Origin: Rhynchopus sp. YZ270_cl-10
Taxonomy: Eukaryota; Euglenozoa; Diplonemea; Diplonemida; Diplonemidae
Reading direction: 5' to 3'
DNA: 64,000 nucleotides
NCBI GenBank assembly: GCA_964035575.1
Contig: OZ037841.1
Span: 372,001 to 436,000, forward strand
Below, one piece after another: positions 53,242 through 64,000 of the stretch (position 1 is its first letter; each line of letters starts with the position of its first letter). Under the pieces are notes generated by a model. It was given only the letters and a program-made list of their open reading frames with translations, made no database searches and was not told where the DNA came from. Made by a program: the position numbers and the translations under genes.

Positions 53242-53290
53242 ATAGCAGAAATTGCAGCCATTCTGCGCAATTATCCACCGTTCTATGTTG

Positions 53291-53334
53291 AAGTATTAGT
53301 GTAGACTAGACACCCGAGGATGCGCTCCACTGTA
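53291..53334 (+). repeat. Family C repeat
   Basis: GTATTAGTGTAGACTAGACA, CCCGAGGATGCGCTCCACTG. It has a small internal duplication of TAGAC. Confidence 0.7.
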
Positions 53335-53616
53335 GCATTTTTTTTTTTATGTGGTTTGATCGAAAAAAAATCAGCTTTTTTATCTTTGCTTTTGCTTTTT
53401 ATACAATAATATCTTCTACGAAGTCAACGAGTCTTCACATGACACATATCCATTTGACAACATTTTTTTTGCTGCCTTTACGAAAAACCATCAAATAAAA
53501 AGAAATAAAACCAAAAATTGCACAAACAAAACACCGCTTATCAGAAATACTCTCTGGGGCGCTTGGCAACACCAATCCCCAGTATATCTCTCTTTCTCTC
53601 TTTACAAAAAAAAATT

Positions 53617-53690
53617 TTTTTTGACAAATTGTTGGAGTAGTGGTTGCCTCGGTTGTGTTGCCACAGTTGTGCAATCTCCACTGTCCTTTT
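53617..53690 (+). repeat. Family C-prime repeat
   Basis: GACAAATTGTTGGAGTAGTG, GTTGCCTCGGTTGTGTTGCC, ACAGTTGTGCAATCTCCACT. The complement of 263-325. Confidence 0.75.
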
Positions 53691-55193
53691 TTTTGCAAAA
53701 AAATTTACTGGAATAATCAAAGAGTTGCCCTCTAGAGATGCCATCCATTCGCAAAATACCCACTTACTTTTTTTGTTGAAAAAAAAAAAAGGGGCTAGCC
53801 TGTTCACAGACAGCACACCTCCCAAAAAAGAGTGTGGCAGAGTTGGTGATTTGTTACTCTGGTCTGACACCAGTTTTCTTGTTGAAAATAAACCAGGCAC
53901 TCCGCTAGGTACTAAAGTTCTGTTGATTGTCAACAGAACTTTTTGAAAATGGGGAAAAAAAGAAAAAAAAAAAAAGTTCTGCTAAGTGGTTCAGACCCGT
54001 TCTACCTGTCAAAAAAGCTCAGGAGAAGAAGATATGGAGAGGTGAGTGCTCAAACGTCCCAAAAAAGTCAAAATCGGGCGTTGGTAAAAAAAAAAGTTGC
54101 GTACCGTGCGCCTGCGGCGCAAGCATGTACCCCACCAACGTGGACCATCAACAGAATATTTTCAAAATCGGAAATCCTAGCGGAGAGCCTGAAATAAACA
54201 AAAAAAAAAAAAAAAAAAAAAAAAAAATCGCAATCTCAAAGGAGAGAGTTACACACACAATAAATTATATCATAATAAGAGGAATGTACCTTGTGGGCGC
54301 AATAAATCTTACAAAGGAAAAATAAAAATGAAGTTGTGATAACGCACAGACACTTTTCGATGCAGGCGCGTAAAAGAACAACAAGATTGTGAGGATGATA
54401 TTTCGCCTACCGCGATAAGTCACCAGATAAGAAGAAGAAAATGGTAAGGTGAACTCAAGCATATCATACTTAGTCTGATTAGCTTATTTGGTTTATTCAT
54501 CAGTCTAACAGTCCCAGCTATCAGTCTCAAGTCTCTCATGCTCAGTCACCCTAATAATAATAATAAATCAGGAGTTGGCGCGCCTTTTTCTGTATTGGAG
54601 TTTTTTCCCTTCTGTGTGCAATACAAAACCCCATTTTTTTGGGGGGTTTTTATTCGTATCGCAAAAAGTGCGCATTGCGCAACTTTCTTACAGTTGGTGT
54701 TTTGTTTTATACAGGACGCAAAAAAAAAAAAAAGACTAAAGAGAATCAAAAAAAAAAATCAATAAAAACTAACAATGGCTCAGCCACAAGAGCACAAACC
54801 ATTGTTTTTACAGGAGAGAGAAAAGAAGAGAAAATGGAGAAAAAAAAAGGTAAATGCGGCAAAACTTTATTAGCTCGCTTCACAAATAAAAAGGAGATAT
54901 TTTGAAAAAAAAGGGGGAATGGAGTTTCAAAAAAGAGGAGGAAAAAAAAAGGGGGGTAAAAGTACAAAACAAAACAATGTACATTAAACCCAAAGGATGG
55001 GAAGAGGAGTGACAAGGAGATCAACAAAAATATAAAGGTGCCAAGCTTTATTGTTTGAATTTTTCTCTCGTCACGATTTTTTAAAATGATTTACCTACGG
55101 TGTGGGGCGGGTTTAGTGGATGCGCTTGACCCCTAGAACTGAAACTTCTTGTTGGTAGCTTCTTGTCTTGCGTAGCGGGGTTCAAGGCAGTGC

Positions 55194-55216
55194 GGGGGGG
55201 GGGGGGGGGGGGGGGG
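55194..55216 (+). repeat. 23-base G homopolymer
   Basis: An uninterrupted run of G, the longest such run in the window. It could form a G-quadruplex or be a sequencing-length artefact. Confidence 0.7.
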
Positions 55217-55525
55217 AACTCTGTCAGTTTTGGTAAGAAATGGCTGCCTTAATTTGGCAGCATCGTCTCTCACTGTCCACACAGTCATAAAAACGGGACT
55301 TTTTTCTTTCTTCATCTTTTTGATCTGTACCAAGCGTGGCTAACTGCCATTTTTTTTAAAAAAGGGGGAATTTTCGGTAGTCCTCGATAGGATGTATGCA
55401 GGAATACCTCTAAGTGGTTTTGCTGTGTACGTCAAAAAAAAAAAACAATTTTTCTAAATCCATTTTTATTTTGCTGTTTGAACACAGAGACATAGGGAGG
55501 GAGAAAAGGGGGGCTTTCTTTGGAA

Positions 55526-56239
55526 TACTGTAAAATCGTTTAATTTGTCACTTACGATAATGTGACAGAATGACAAAAATGGTGACAAAATGACATATTA
55601 TATAAGTGACACATTTTTATGATGATTTAATTATGTTTTGGGACCACATATGGGGAGGCTGTAGTGGGAAGGGTGGTCAGGTGTGAGAAGACGCTGTAGA
55701 CGGTTGAAAGGGGGCTGTGCGGAGCACAGGAGACAACGCTTTCTCTACTGGCTGACATCGAGACGAACACAGAACAGAAAAGTACTTTTTGTTGTGTCGA
55801 CAATCGCCGAGTAATCCCACCAGGTGGGAGAATTCGGGTTTGCATTCAAAGTTGGCCGAAGCCTTTACTACGGAAGGTATAGACGTAGTTCGTCCTGAAC
55901 CCTTAAGAGCAACTTTAAGGAAGAAAAGAACCTTCAAAGGGGTAGTCCGCGTCACGGTGCACGGCTACATGCTAAGAAGGGGTTTTGGAGGTTACAGTTG
56001 AGAGACTGCCCTCATTTCAAAAGTGGGAAGGTGAGGTGGAAACATTTTTTTAAACTTTTTTTGTACTCAGGGAGCGAAAAGCATCGTGTACTTTAAAAAG
56101 TAGACACAAAAATAACCATAAACATAAATTAAATCATCATTTAATGTGACACATATTATTAGGGTGTGACAAAGTTTATTTATGACTGATATTTCAAATC
56201 AGTTAATTAAATTGTGACAAATTAAACGATTTTACAGTA
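55526..56239. mobile_element. TIR element with TACTGTAAAATCG ends
   Basis: The ends TACTGTAAAATCGTTTAATT and the complement on the right continue through TGTCAC. Many GTGACA motifs follow in both arms. TA at each edge suits a Tc1/mariner-type target. The centre carries a family D copy (55788-55930) and no supported gene. Confidence 0.75.
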
Positions 56240-58620
56240 CATTTTTTTTGGTTTTTTTGGTTTTTTCTTGAACTTCAACGAAGGGGGGGAGACGTGAAAA
56301 AAGAGGGGGAAAAGGGACAAAATATTAATAAAAAAAGACACCTTTTCCCAGAGAATGGAAGGAATTGTTGCCGAGGTTGGGATTGGAAGAGATTGGAGAG
56401 GGGTGGAGTAGGGGAGGAGATCAAGATTCATTGTGCTCAGACGAAGTTTGGGTTGGAATTGCTTGTTTTTTTTTGAAAACTTGGTTGTATTAGTGTAGCC
56501 ACCCTAGAGTGTGCTCCACTATATTTTTTTTTTTGTAGTTTCGACAATCACCTGTCCGAGGAAGGGTTCAGTAGATAAGGTGGCCCGAAGGCAAATGAAT
56601 TTCAAAGGTATATGATGCAGTTCATCCCCAACCAATGAATATTTTTTTTTACAATTTGCCTCTGTTTTTGCGTAATGTTGTTCTTACACGACGTTGGCAT
56701 CAGTGTCACGTTGTGTGGTCTTTTTTTTTTTTTTTTGCTTTGCTCTTTTTGTTATTGCTACGTGATCCAAGACGTCTTGGAAGATAGATGAATTCATCAT
56801 CACAAGCACACACGACACCGTATCCACAAAAAAATCGATATCGTGTCTAGGCAAAACCGCATATGAGATTTGAGGTAATCGTCCTTGCATATTTTTTAAA
56901 AAAAAATTGGTAAGCTACCGAGGTCCAGGCCTCACCTTAATAACAAAGGATGTAAAAGAGTAGGCAATCCTTTTGTTTCGTCACATTTTTTTAAAAAAAA
57001 ATAAAATTGAAAGAATGAACGTGTGCATCACTGTCATGAAAATGAGAAGGGAACAAAAAGAAGAAAAAAAAGCGAGGTTGATAGTGCAAAACGCCGCAAA
57101 AGGCTTCGACTGTGGCAAAATCACAAAAGGAGGGTAGGGGGGCTCCTAGAACCCCCCTTTCCTCCTCTCAAAAAACAAAAAAAAAAAAAAAAAAAAACAG
57201 ACGACAAAGGTACATTTTTCTCCTATGTTCCTGAAGCCTTTTTTTTTTTTGTCAGGGCCAGTTTATTTTTTTTTGGACCTGGGGCCAGTAACACCTGCGA
57301 TACGCATATTTTTCAGAAAAAAATAGACGGTAGCAGAGAGAATAATGAAGGGAAAGGATCCGTGAAGGATGATAAAAAGAAATACAAAATACGAAATACT
57401 GTAAAAAAAAAAAATAAAACTTAAAGTACGAAAGGTACGAGCCTATGACATAGCAAATATGGGGGAGGAACTGGGCTTAAGATATGCCATGAAAACTGCA
57501 AGGGAGTCTGTGTTGTGAAAAACCGACACATAAAAGAAAAAAGGCTTGGGGTAATGCTTCGTCAATATTGCTAAAAAAAAGACGCAGTTCAAAAATTTTT
57601 TTTTAAAGAACACCTTCAAAAAGATGAAAACTCTGGCGCGCATACATTTGCAACACTATCGGTACCGTGCCGTAACACGCTAGGTCTTTTGAAACGCAAA
57701 TCAGAGAAAAAAAGAAATAGTTGAAACGTGCCAAAAAACGCAGCTCGGTCAAAACCATTTAAATCAACACAATAATGCAAGGGGAAGGGAACAGACAAAA
57801 AAAAAATAGTTCGAAAGCACAAAAGCTTCCCCAATGAGTCAACGTCTACGGCATATCATGTGGCCTGTCTGACAAAAAAAAAGAAGGGTTTTGAATGAAG
57901 TTCCAAGAGGGGGGGAAATTTTTTTTGTATTGCACAGTCCTGCTACCACTGTAACACACTCTGACAAAACTTCCTGAAAAAAAATTCTTAGTATGAAGAA
58001 AAATGCTTAGATGCTCTCAAGAGAAGGAGTAACACGATATTCTGTTTCTTCCCTAGAAATCTTAGTGGTATAGTGTGGACACCCCGAAGAATGTGGTACA
58101 CACTGCCATTTATACACAATGTGTTGCGTTCTCCCTTTGACAACTAAGGGGGCACTCTGTAGTGTGTTTGTAGTAATGGACAATACACAATCACAGCGTG
58201 TCTCAGCAGGTCTTGGACTTTAAAAAAAAACGGTACTTTTGGAAAAAAAAAAGTTATTTTTAAAGATGAACCTACGCCTCACTGTCTCATCTAAATAAAC
58301 TTTTGAAGAACAAAAAATTAAAGAAGTAAAAAGTAGCTTTCACCAATCAGCATCCCCGCAAAAAGACTATTAGGTCGAAGAGGTGGGATGCTTTAGTGAA
58401 AAGAAAAAAAGAAAAAAGAAGACAAAAATGAGATAGAAAACGCATCCATCTGACAATTTTTCTTTTGAGAAAAAAAAGGAATGAAGTTGAAGGGTGCAGG
58501 CCCTACACGGGGTCTGGCTTGTCTTTTTTTTGTTGTTGTATCGACAATCACTTTACACCTATTAGTATAAAGATCTGTACTCAATGTTGGTAGGTATTTT
58601 TTTTTTTTGTTTTTTTTTTG
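56240..58620. other. Gene-free repeat stretch
   Basis: C then D at 56475-56635, B at 57073 and 58476, A at 58259-58293, D at 58540-58595. No gene is supported; the frames here are read from A/T runs. Confidence 0.55.
56475..56635 (+). repeat. Dispersed repeats C then D
   Basis: A canonical C unit is followed by GTAGTTTCGACAATCACCTG, AAGGTGGCCCGAAGGC and TATGATGCAGTTCATCCCC. The last part parallels 55895-55910 and 1240-1262 (GTAGTTCGTCC, GTAGGTCGTCC). Confidence 0.65.
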
Positions 58621-59132
58621 TACCCTCATAGTAAAAATAATGTTTTTTCAAAAATAAATTATTAAAAAAATGACCCAAAAGTAACATTTTTTTTGTAACA
58701 ATTTAATAAAATGTTTTATTCGTTTTTTTGCAGTTGGGCAAAAAGTAACAAATGCTACAAAGAAAAAATAAAAAGCCCATGGTTGAACCACGGGAGTACC
58801 ATTGGGAACTGGGTTGCTGACCACACCATACAGGCTGTACCTCATTTTTTTTTTGCCTGCGGCGCCATTTTCCCTTTTTTGCTCCGCAAAAAAGGGTTCG
58901 TTGAGTGACTCTGTGTAAAAAGCTAGATTTTTACACCATGGGTTTCCGCGCTGTATGCTTTATTAGCCCCCCCAGTAACATTTTTGTTACGCCTGCGGCG
59001 TAACAAAAATGTTACAAAAAAATAAAATCCAAAAAATGAAAAAAGTAACAAAATGCAAAAATGTTATAAAAAAAATAAAAATCGCCGAAATAATTTATTT
59101 GTAACAATAACATAATTTATACTATGAGGGTA
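58621..59132. mobile_element. TIR element with TACCCTCATAGTA ends
   Basis: TACCCTCATAGTA on the left and TACTATGAGGGTA on the right; AATAATG/CATAATT continue the arms imperfectly. Flanks read TTTG on both sides, so either TTTG or the terminal TA could be the target duplication. The interior is rich in AAGTAACA/TGTTAC motifs and carries the GGCGCCGCAGGC module (58779-58940). Confidence 0.65.
58779..58940 (+). repeat. GGCGCCGCAGGC repeat module
   Basis: TGGTTGAACCACGGGAGTAC, then TTTGCCTGCGGCGCCATTTT, then TTGCTCCGCAAAAAAGGGTT and CGTTGAGTGACTCTGTG. Shared with 62381-62610 and, inverted, 28020-28190, each inside a different TIR element. Confidence 0.7.
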
Positions 59133-59877
59133 TTTGTTGTCTGACAAAATCATCCCGCCAAAGAGATGGGTTCAGTTCTGAACACCATCTGTTTGAAAGG
59201 TTTATAATACATACGACTTGAACGACACAAACTCCCATCGCGTTATATTTCCCTTAAATTTTTCCAATTCGAATAAAGAAAGAAAAAAAAAAAAGCTCCA
59301 CTTTTCCCCTCCGGGTTTTTCTTTTTCTAGAAAATTTTTTTTTGGAAAAAGTGGAGTCTTCTGCGTATTGCCTCTATTAGTTTCTCCTTACGGGGGGCTG
59401 TTTCCTGTCTTTGAGGAAAAAAAGGAAATATCCAAAAAGATTCATAATTATCGCTGTACATGGAAGAAAAAAAAAGAAGAAAAAAAAACGACATATTTTC
59501 GGTGAAAATAAAACAAAATAATGCAGATGAAGATTGATGAACAAGGGAGGGGGTAAAGCCACACTAACAAACAAACAGAAATCGATGTACTTTCCACAAA
59601 GGAAAACAAATATGATCATTCTGCTGTTCTCATTGCACACATTTTTTTTTTTGAACGGTCAACCGTACACAGTGATTCATACAGCTGGCAGGCCGTTAAA
59701 AAAAAGAAGAAACATAAAAAAAGACAGAAAGGGCGACTGCTCGATATACAAGGTGCAAAAAAATGGACCAATGAATATGAAAAAAAAATTCCGTAATTTT
59801 CAAAAAAAAAATACGAAGCTTCACGATGCATTCTCAAAACACTCATACCGAGACAGCCGACGTTTTTTTTTTCCTTC

Positions 59878-59929
59878 TGAAAACTATTAGTATTAGTGTA
59901 GACACCCCGAGGATGAACTCCACTATACA
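59878..59929 (+). repeat. Family C repeat
   Basis: GTATTAGTGTAGACACCCCG, AGGATGAACTCCACTATAC. Confidence 0.75.
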
Positions 59930-60726
59930 AAACGCTTTTTTTCTCTTTTTCGGGGAGGGAGGGAGGGAGGGAGGGGGGGTTTTATTAGGTGTCAACTCAA
60001 CACCCCCCGAGGGGATAGGTTATTTGTTTTGTACTTATAAATTGTTACTGGGGGGGATCGTGTTGGAAGTCGAAAAACTTGGTGTAATCGGAACCCAAAA
60101 TAGTACTTCTCCTGTACCTTCTACAACGGAGTTTGAATGATTTTTTTATGAAGTTTTTTTGTTATGTTTGCTTTGCTCTTGCTCTTGTTTTGATTTGTTT
60201 TGTAACAATGTTAACAATGTTTGCTACAAACCACCAGGGGGAACCAGAAAATTCCTACACCCCTCGAATTCTTCAGACTTCTCCCGTCTGGTTCCGACTA
60301 CACCAACAAAATAAAAACGTCCTATTTGATCACCCCCCCAGTAAGGAACCGTTTGGGTGGTTCTTCTTACACTTTAGAACAACAGCCCTTCTGCACCGTC
60401 CGTTCAATGAGAACGAGAGCTTTGGATAACGATTCGCGAATTTCTTTTTTAAAATGATCAACGATCCACAAAAAAACACGGACAACACACTGGAACAAAA
60501 AAAAAAAATCACGTTGTCTCTGGCTCTGTTGTTTTTTAATTGTATTCTCTCATTGTTCTTATCAGAGAAGATTCTTGAAGTATTTTTTTTCTTACAAATC
60601 GCCACGGGTTCGCGTGAATTTTTTTTTTTTGTTTTTGATTTTGTTGATGAATATGTAATCAATCGAAATGTGGGTAGAAAAAAAACCCAGTATTTTTTTT
60701 TTCATGGATGATTAAAGTTTGGGTAA

Positions 60727-60857
60727 TACCACCTGATTTTTACCCCGCGTATAGGCGCGTGAAGGCGTGTATAGGACCGTATAGGTCCGTACAGGCATAT
60801 ACGGACCGTCCGTACACACCTTTACGCGCCTATACGCGGGGTAGAAATCAGGTGGTA
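60727..60857. mobile_element. Palindromic MITE, CCACCTGATTTTTACCCCGC family, copy 2
   Basis: Same ends as 53120-53241 and the same TAATA flanks. The interior is built from CGTATAGG and CGTACAGG units in both orientations and differs from copy 1 except at the arms. Confidence 0.8.
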
Positions 60858-61117
60858 ATAAGAGTGATCACGAAAAAAATGAAATGCTTCTGACATGGTA
60901 CACAGTTTTGTTTTGTTCATTCAATTCTCCATATATCACCACCCCCTGTTGTTTTATCGTCCCATTCTTCTTTGCACAAATACACTACAAAACGTTAGTC
61001 GGAAAAATGTTGTATTTTCGACTCGTGTGCATCGTACAGCTACAAAGAAGAAGGCGAATAAAAAAGAAAGAAAAATAAAGAAGGAAGATGCGAATACGAC
61101 GATTACAATTCAGAAGG

Positions 61118-61153
<36 letters not shown>

Positions 61154-62116
61154 GTTTCCTTGTACTGTACCTCAGAGAAGAGGGAAAAAAAAGAAAATAT
61201 GGATATCTCTCAAAATGAACCCGAACGTGTCTGGCTTTCAAAATTGAGTGACCTTTTATTTTTTTCTTCAAATCTATTGTATTGCATGGTACCTTCGATT
61301 TTAAATTTCCTTTTTTTTTGAGGGGAGTCTGAATGGATTTTTTTTATGAAGTTTTTTTTGCTATTTTGTGCTCCTTTTTTGACGGGAGGGAGTGGATAAT
61401 AAAAAGGTGAGGGAAAAGTTGATTGTGCAGAAAAAAATGTCCTTTTTTTTTGAAAGATGTATATTAGCATACATACGCATCTCTTTTGAATGATTTATTT
61501 CAACAGATGCATTCAATAAAGTGAACGCATAGGTTTTTAGGGATCAACAAATGTTCCCATATTTTGTAATAAAAGTAAAAAAACGCCTCACCGGACGTAG
61601 ACAATTTACAATTAAAATATAAAGGGGGGTAATGGATATGCTTCTCGTGCACATCTACAAAAAATAAAAATAAAATAAAAAAATCGTGAAAAAATAAAAG
61701 CAGGTTACGGCGTTCAATACCTTGCCCACACCCCACCAAGTTATCATCGGTGAATGAGTTAGGGAGGGGTTGGGAACGTGTTCTGTGTTTGGAAAGAAGA
61801 GGTGGGTTTGTTTTTTTCTTTGCATCCGTATTTTTTTTTGTGTTGCCTGTCGTTGCGCCCTTCCCGTAAAAATAAAAAGGGTGCGTAAATGACAGTCAGA
61901 AGTAAACAAAAAAATGGGGTGCAAGACAATATAAAAGGAAAAAAGTTGATTTAGGTGAACAGCCTTTGGACACAAGAAAAAAAAAAACTTGAACGGTGAC
62001 TTAGGACAGCCAGGGTGGTTGAAAACTGAGTGTTTAACGTTTTTTTTTTTTTTTAATCTGTTTGGTGTAGCTGCCATAGGCAGTCCTCGCTAATTTATTT
62101 TTTTTTTTTTTTTGGG

Positions 62117-63208
62117 ATTTGCCATGGATGTACAAAGTACTTTTTTCCAGAAAGTAAAAAAAAGTAGAAAAATCCCAGTACTTGATACTTCAAGTACTTG
62201 ACCCGTTTTTTTTTTTTTTTTTACTTGATCATGCTGTCCTCTAAATCGGATTTAGGATTCAGGATTTTCTATAAGAAAATTTTATAAGAAAATTTTATTT
62301 TTGCCGGTGAAAAAATTTTCATATGGATATGGGGCAGTGTCTTTTTTAGGGAGGTCGGAATAATTTCCTGGTAGAACAGTGGTTGAACCACGGGAGTACC
62401 CTGGGGAACTGAGTTACTGACCGCACCGTGAAATCCCAGGCTGTCCCCTAATTTTTTTTGCCTGCGGCGCCATTATTTATTACTTTTTTGCTCCGCAAAA
62501 AAGGGTTCGTTGACTGACTCTGTAGTGTAAAAAGCTACATTTTACACCGTACCCTATTATTTTTTCGCCTGCGGCGCCATTTTGTGTTATTCCTTTTGCT
62601 CCGCAAAAGGAAAATAAAATACAGTTCCCTATGTTTCCAATGTCTTCGCTGGTCAGAACTGAAAAACATCTTGGGGGAAACACAAACTGACCCCAAAAAT
62701 CTTGAAATCTGATTCTTGGATAAGGCACTGTACTGTGGTGGGGAGAAAAATGTGACCGACCCGCACTGCGGGCCTACAACAACAAAAAAATATCTTCTCC
62801 TGTTGTGCGCGAAAAATTTTCGCGCGCAGCGCGAAAATTTTTTTTTCTATAAGAAAATTTTGAGATTTAAAAATCAGAAAAATCCTGATTTTTCCCGGAT
62901 TTAAGGACATGCTTGTACTTGATTACTTTTTTTTTTGCATCAAGCACTTGATTCGGCAAAAAAATGGAAAAGTACTTGAAGAAATTCAAGTACTTTTCCA
63001 TTTTTTTTACTTTTTTTGCCAATTCAAGTACTTGATGCAACAAAAAAAGTAATCAAGTACAAAAAAAGTGAAAGTACTTGAAGGAAAAAAAGTACTTGAA
63101 GCAAGAAAAAAATATTTTTTTCTTTTTTTTTTAAATCGATCAAGTACTTGAAGTAGACCAAAAAAAGTAAAAAAAAGTAATCAAGTACTTTGTACATCCA
63201 TGATTTGC
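62117..63208. mobile_element. TIR element with AAGTACTTGA subterminal repeats (1.08 kb)
   Basis: The element spans 62123-63202. Its ends are perfect inverted 20-mers, CATGGATGTACAAAGTACTT and AAGTACTTTGTACATCCATG, with a 6-bp target duplication ATTTGC (62117-62122, 63203-63208). Many CAAGTACTTGA units follow in the arms. The centre holds the GGCGCCGCAGGC module (62381-62610) and no transposase. Confidence 0.85.
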
Positions 63209-64000
63209 GTAGTCCGACAAAAAAAAAATCACCGTTTTTTTGTCAAAAGAAAACAACAATACAATACTGCAATAGCATTTTTTTTGTGCAAAAAGCCTGA
63301 TAAGAGGTCTCTTCGCTTGCTTACAGAACGACACACTAAATGTGTGACAGAAATTGAGAAAAAAAGGGAACCTCTCGGTTGGCCTTAAAAATAATAATAA
63401 TCCTTGGAAAGATGAACGTGCCGTACGAGCGGGGTTTCATCTTTCCGAACAAGGTTCTTTTTCGGTTTCAACACGGGACGATGTTTCTGGCTTTGAGCAG
63501 TCAAAAGACCGGACCATTTCCCGTTTTGTTGGGGGGGTATTTTTTTATTTGTGTCGTAATGCCATTATTGATTCTTCACAAAATCCTGTTGGCGTGCAAT
63601 TTGAAAACCCTTCACCTACCTGTAGGGGGTCTCATCGCGGTTACACATTGCAGGCCTGTAATAGGATTTTTGTGAATTCGTCAATAATTGCGTGAAAACT
63701 ACTAATTACACGGGTAATTAGAAGCTATTTTTTTTGCAATAAAGAGCTACAGAGGGTAATGCAAAATATTTTTTTTCGGGGGGGGGTGGGGATGGGGTTT
63801 GAAAAGGAAGAAAACCTTGATAGAATGAGTGTGTACCACAGTGCACACACATCGTCAAGTAAAATAAAATAAAAGCTCGCAAGATGACGCTAAGCCTCAC
63901 AGTGCTTTCGTCATCTTCCACAACTTAAAACGAAGAACAAATCGAGAAAAAATAAAATAAAATGAATGTGTTTCACATGAGTAAAAATTCATCTAAAAGA
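63209..64000. other. Window end without supported gene
   Basis: Two overlapping plus-strand frames of about 100 residues (63354-63695) are open but have no domain and read differently in each frame, so I do not call a gene. Hairpins of the AGATG..CATCT type are at 63412-63444 and 63818-63856, and a family A copy is at 63876-63918. Confidence 0.45.
63876..63918 (+). repeat. Family A hairpin with the longest stem
   Basis: AAGATGACG (63881-63889) pairs perfectly with CGTCATCTT (63909-63917), and AAGC pairs with GCTT around the loop CTCACAGT. The outer arms differ in sequence from the usual family A ends, yet both sides have changed together. Confidence 0.75.

Larger units (their letters stand above)
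46395..55525. other. Nine-kilobase gene-free repeat region
   Basis: No supported gene. It has family A at 47258-47303, 49154-49192, 54389 and 54447; B at 47299, 47452, 49869 and 54327; C at 50588 and 53291; D near 50070; and short mobile elements at 48836-49121, 52703-52770 and 53120-53241. The minus frame at 49299-49404 reads plausibly (for example TFQWEITDTRYELFDMITQT) but is too short to call. A GCCTGCGGCG module is near 54097. A 23-base G run is at 55194-55216. Confidence 0.6.
59133..62122. other. Gene-free stretch
   Basis: Mostly A/T runs, with C at 59878-59929, the palindromic MITE at 60727-60857, a hairpin at 61450-61484 and B at 61560-61615. Short hydrophobic frames, such as one at 60133-60429, are not convincing genes. 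Confidence 0.55.

Noticed and set aside
60133-60429. Small protein with a signal-peptide-like start
   Set aside because: The hydrophobic start comes from T-rich DNA, and the rest has no recognisable features.
63354-63695. Two overlapping plus-strand frames of about 100 residues
   Set aside because: Different frames of the same DNA, no recognised domain, no splice context.

Overview
This is a gene-poor stretch of nuclear DNA from a unicellular eukaryote. It has spliceosomal introns with a strong GTATGY donor consensus, uses all three standard stop codons, and is full of long A, T, G and C homopolymer runs. The genes are eukaryotic signalling and chromatin families: PKB/AKT, a CaMK-type kinase, a class IV-like sirtuin, a USP deubiquitinase, UDP-HexNAc pyrophosphorylase and a WWE/CCCH/PARP-like protein. 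I cannot name the species. All eight confident protein genes lie on the minus strand. Such strand polarity is typical of euglenozoans, including the intron-bearing diplonemids, but I see no spliced-leader evidence, so that is only a hypothesis.

Layout: 1-6.2 kb holds repeats only. 6.2-12.1 kb holds a PH-domain protein (6234-6875), a sirtuin (8183-9527), a PARP13/ZAP-like multidomain protein (10090-12051) and a poorly resolved plus-strand coding signal (7.17-7.59 kb). 12.4-14.5 kb holds two TIR DNA transposons. 14.7-17.6 kb is the four-exon UDP-N-acetylhexosamine pyrophosphorylase gene, with a possible antisense coding segment in its second intron. 18-20.3 kb holds palindromic elements. 21.0-25.4 kb is a large three-exon USP gene. 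25.6-30.1 kb is a 4.4-kb TIR element with nested insertions. 32.3-34.3 kb is a 1.9-kb TIR element. 36.2-37.8 kb is a four-exon CaMK-like kinase with a MITE in intron 2. 42.0-43.7 kb is a five-exon AKT/PKB kinase. 44.2-46.3 kb is a two-exon coiled-coil protein. 46.4-64 kb has no gene I can support, only repeats and transposon relics.

I rebuilt exon structures by matching family motifs across GT-AG junctions and checking that reading phase was kept. The genes do not form one pathway. AKT, the CaMK-like kinase and the PH protein are signalling proteins; the sirtuin and PARP-like protein belong to NAD/ADP-ribose biology; the USP acts on ubiquitin; the pyrophosphorylase supplies nucleotide sugar for glycans.

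The most striking unexplained signal is a set of short, structured, dispersed repeats (families A to E below). Several fold into hairpins whose arms change together. Nearly every copy points the same way, so it lies antisense to the uniformly minus-strand genes, and copies occur in introns as well as between genes. A second highlight is the CCCH-WWE-PBZ-PARP protein whose catalytic triad appears lost, resembling animal PARP13/ZAP. A third is the density of TIR elements, many with clean target-site duplications: 8 bp with CAGGG ends (hAT-like), 6 bp, 5 bp with TG..CA ends, 3 bp and TA.
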